Below are positions 17,237 through 17,363 of a stretch of 17,363 nt of DNA, one piece after another. The stretch spans positions 1 to 17,363 of the forward strand of contig JBIILZ010000084.1 in NCBI GenBank assembly GCA_044338255.1. The letters are read 5' to 3'. The notes under the pieces were generated by a model. It had not been told where the DNA came from. It ran no database searches and worked only from the letters and a program-made list of their open reading frames with translations. Both the position numbers and the translations under genes were made by a program. The DNA comes from CAIUVD01 sp044338255 (GTDB taxonomy: Bacteria; Planctomycetota; UBA11346). Numbering within the stretch: the first letter of the stretch is position 1; each line of letters opens with the position of its first letter.

Positions 17237-17363
17237 TGTGGAGTCTCAAAACCTTGGCCGGTCCAGTCTCAATACTCTGGCCAGTTGTTGGGGTTGGTGT
17301 AGCGGTCTGATCAGGTTTGGCTATGGTGCAGGTGTGCCGGTCGGAGGGAGGAACCCAGGTGGT
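17237..17363 (+). mobile_element. Probable left end of an IS21-family insertion sequence (continues outside window)
   Basis: A boundary near 17237 (TGTGGAGTCTC) ends the phosphatase reading frame. Inside it are two direct repeats, 17242-17264 and 17265-17287, each of the form AGTCTCAA-n-AC-nn-T-GGCC-n-GT. IS21-family elements are known for such multiple repeated transposase-binding sites at their ends and for TG...CA termini. The following bases to 17363 contain no complete gene. They end with a strong GGAGGGAGG (17343-17351), which may be the ribosome binding site of a transposase gene (istA) just outside the window. No transposase coding sequence is visible here, so the family call rests on end structure and on recall of similar elements. 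Confidence 0.6.
17242..17287 (+). repeat. Two 23-bp direct repeats at the insertion-sequence end
   Basis: Units 17242-17264 and 17265-17287 are directly adjacent. They share AGTCTCAA, then AC, then TGGCC, then GT at the same offsets (about 17 of 23 identical). They are probably transposase-binding sites. Confidence 0.7.

Overview
This is a GC-rich bacterial chromosomal segment (roughly 60-65% G+C by eye, not computed). It carries core housekeeping genes beside a dense set of eukaryotic-type protein phosphorylation genes. Two receptor-like Ser/Thr kinases, a PrpC-type PP2C phosphatase, a SpoIIE-type PP2C phosphatase and a very large exported PQQ-propeller/PDZ protein point to a lineage with abundant Hanks-type kinases. 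Planctomycetota or another PVC-group bacterium is my best guess; Myxococcota and Acidobacteriota remain possible. Clear Shine-Dalgarno sequences are rare, and GTG starts are used. The taxonomic assignment is inference only.

Layout. A minus-strand block runs from 9635 leftward off the window. In order it holds: a SpoIIE-type phosphatase with three zinc-finger-like repeats (9635-7533), a PP2C phosphatase (7461-6727), an isochorismatase-family hydrolase (6706-6152), membrane Ser/Thr kinase 1 (6052-4271), and an exported beta-propeller/TPR/PDZ/beta-propeller protein (3982 to beyond base 1). Between the last two, on the opposite strand, lies a remnant of an AraC-family regulator that keeps only its C-terminal helix-turn-helix (4119-4274). 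A plus-strand block starts back-to-back with the first: trmD (9818-10480), gyrA (10586-13114), prfA (13120-14208) and membrane Ser/Thr kinase 2 (14272-16842). At the right edge, a minus-strand inositol-monophosphatase-family gene keeps only its C-terminal part (17236-16864). It abuts a sequence that looks like the left end of an IS21-family insertion sequence, with two 23-bp direct repeats, and the element continues out of the window.

How the genes may work together. The two kinases each have a cytoplasmic kinase domain, one transmembrane helix and an extracytoplasmic domain, so they could report envelope conditions. The PP2C protein is the natural antagonist of such kinases. The SpoIIE-type phosphatase usually acts in partner-switching (anti-sigma-antagonist dephosphorylation), but no RsbW/RsbV-type partner is visible here. 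The exported propeller/PDZ protein could act in the envelope near kinase 1. This functional linkage rests on gene order only.

The least familiar features are the triple W-x8-W/CCHC-like repeat in front of the SpoIIE domain, the apparently degenerate formylglycine-generating-enzyme-like sensor of kinase 1, and the unassigned extracytoplasmic half of kinase 2. Several short in-frame tandem repeats (in the trmD leader, the gyrA tail and the phosphatase linker) could vary between strains. No tRNA, rRNA or CRISPR array was seen, and no stretch above 300 bases is free of genes.
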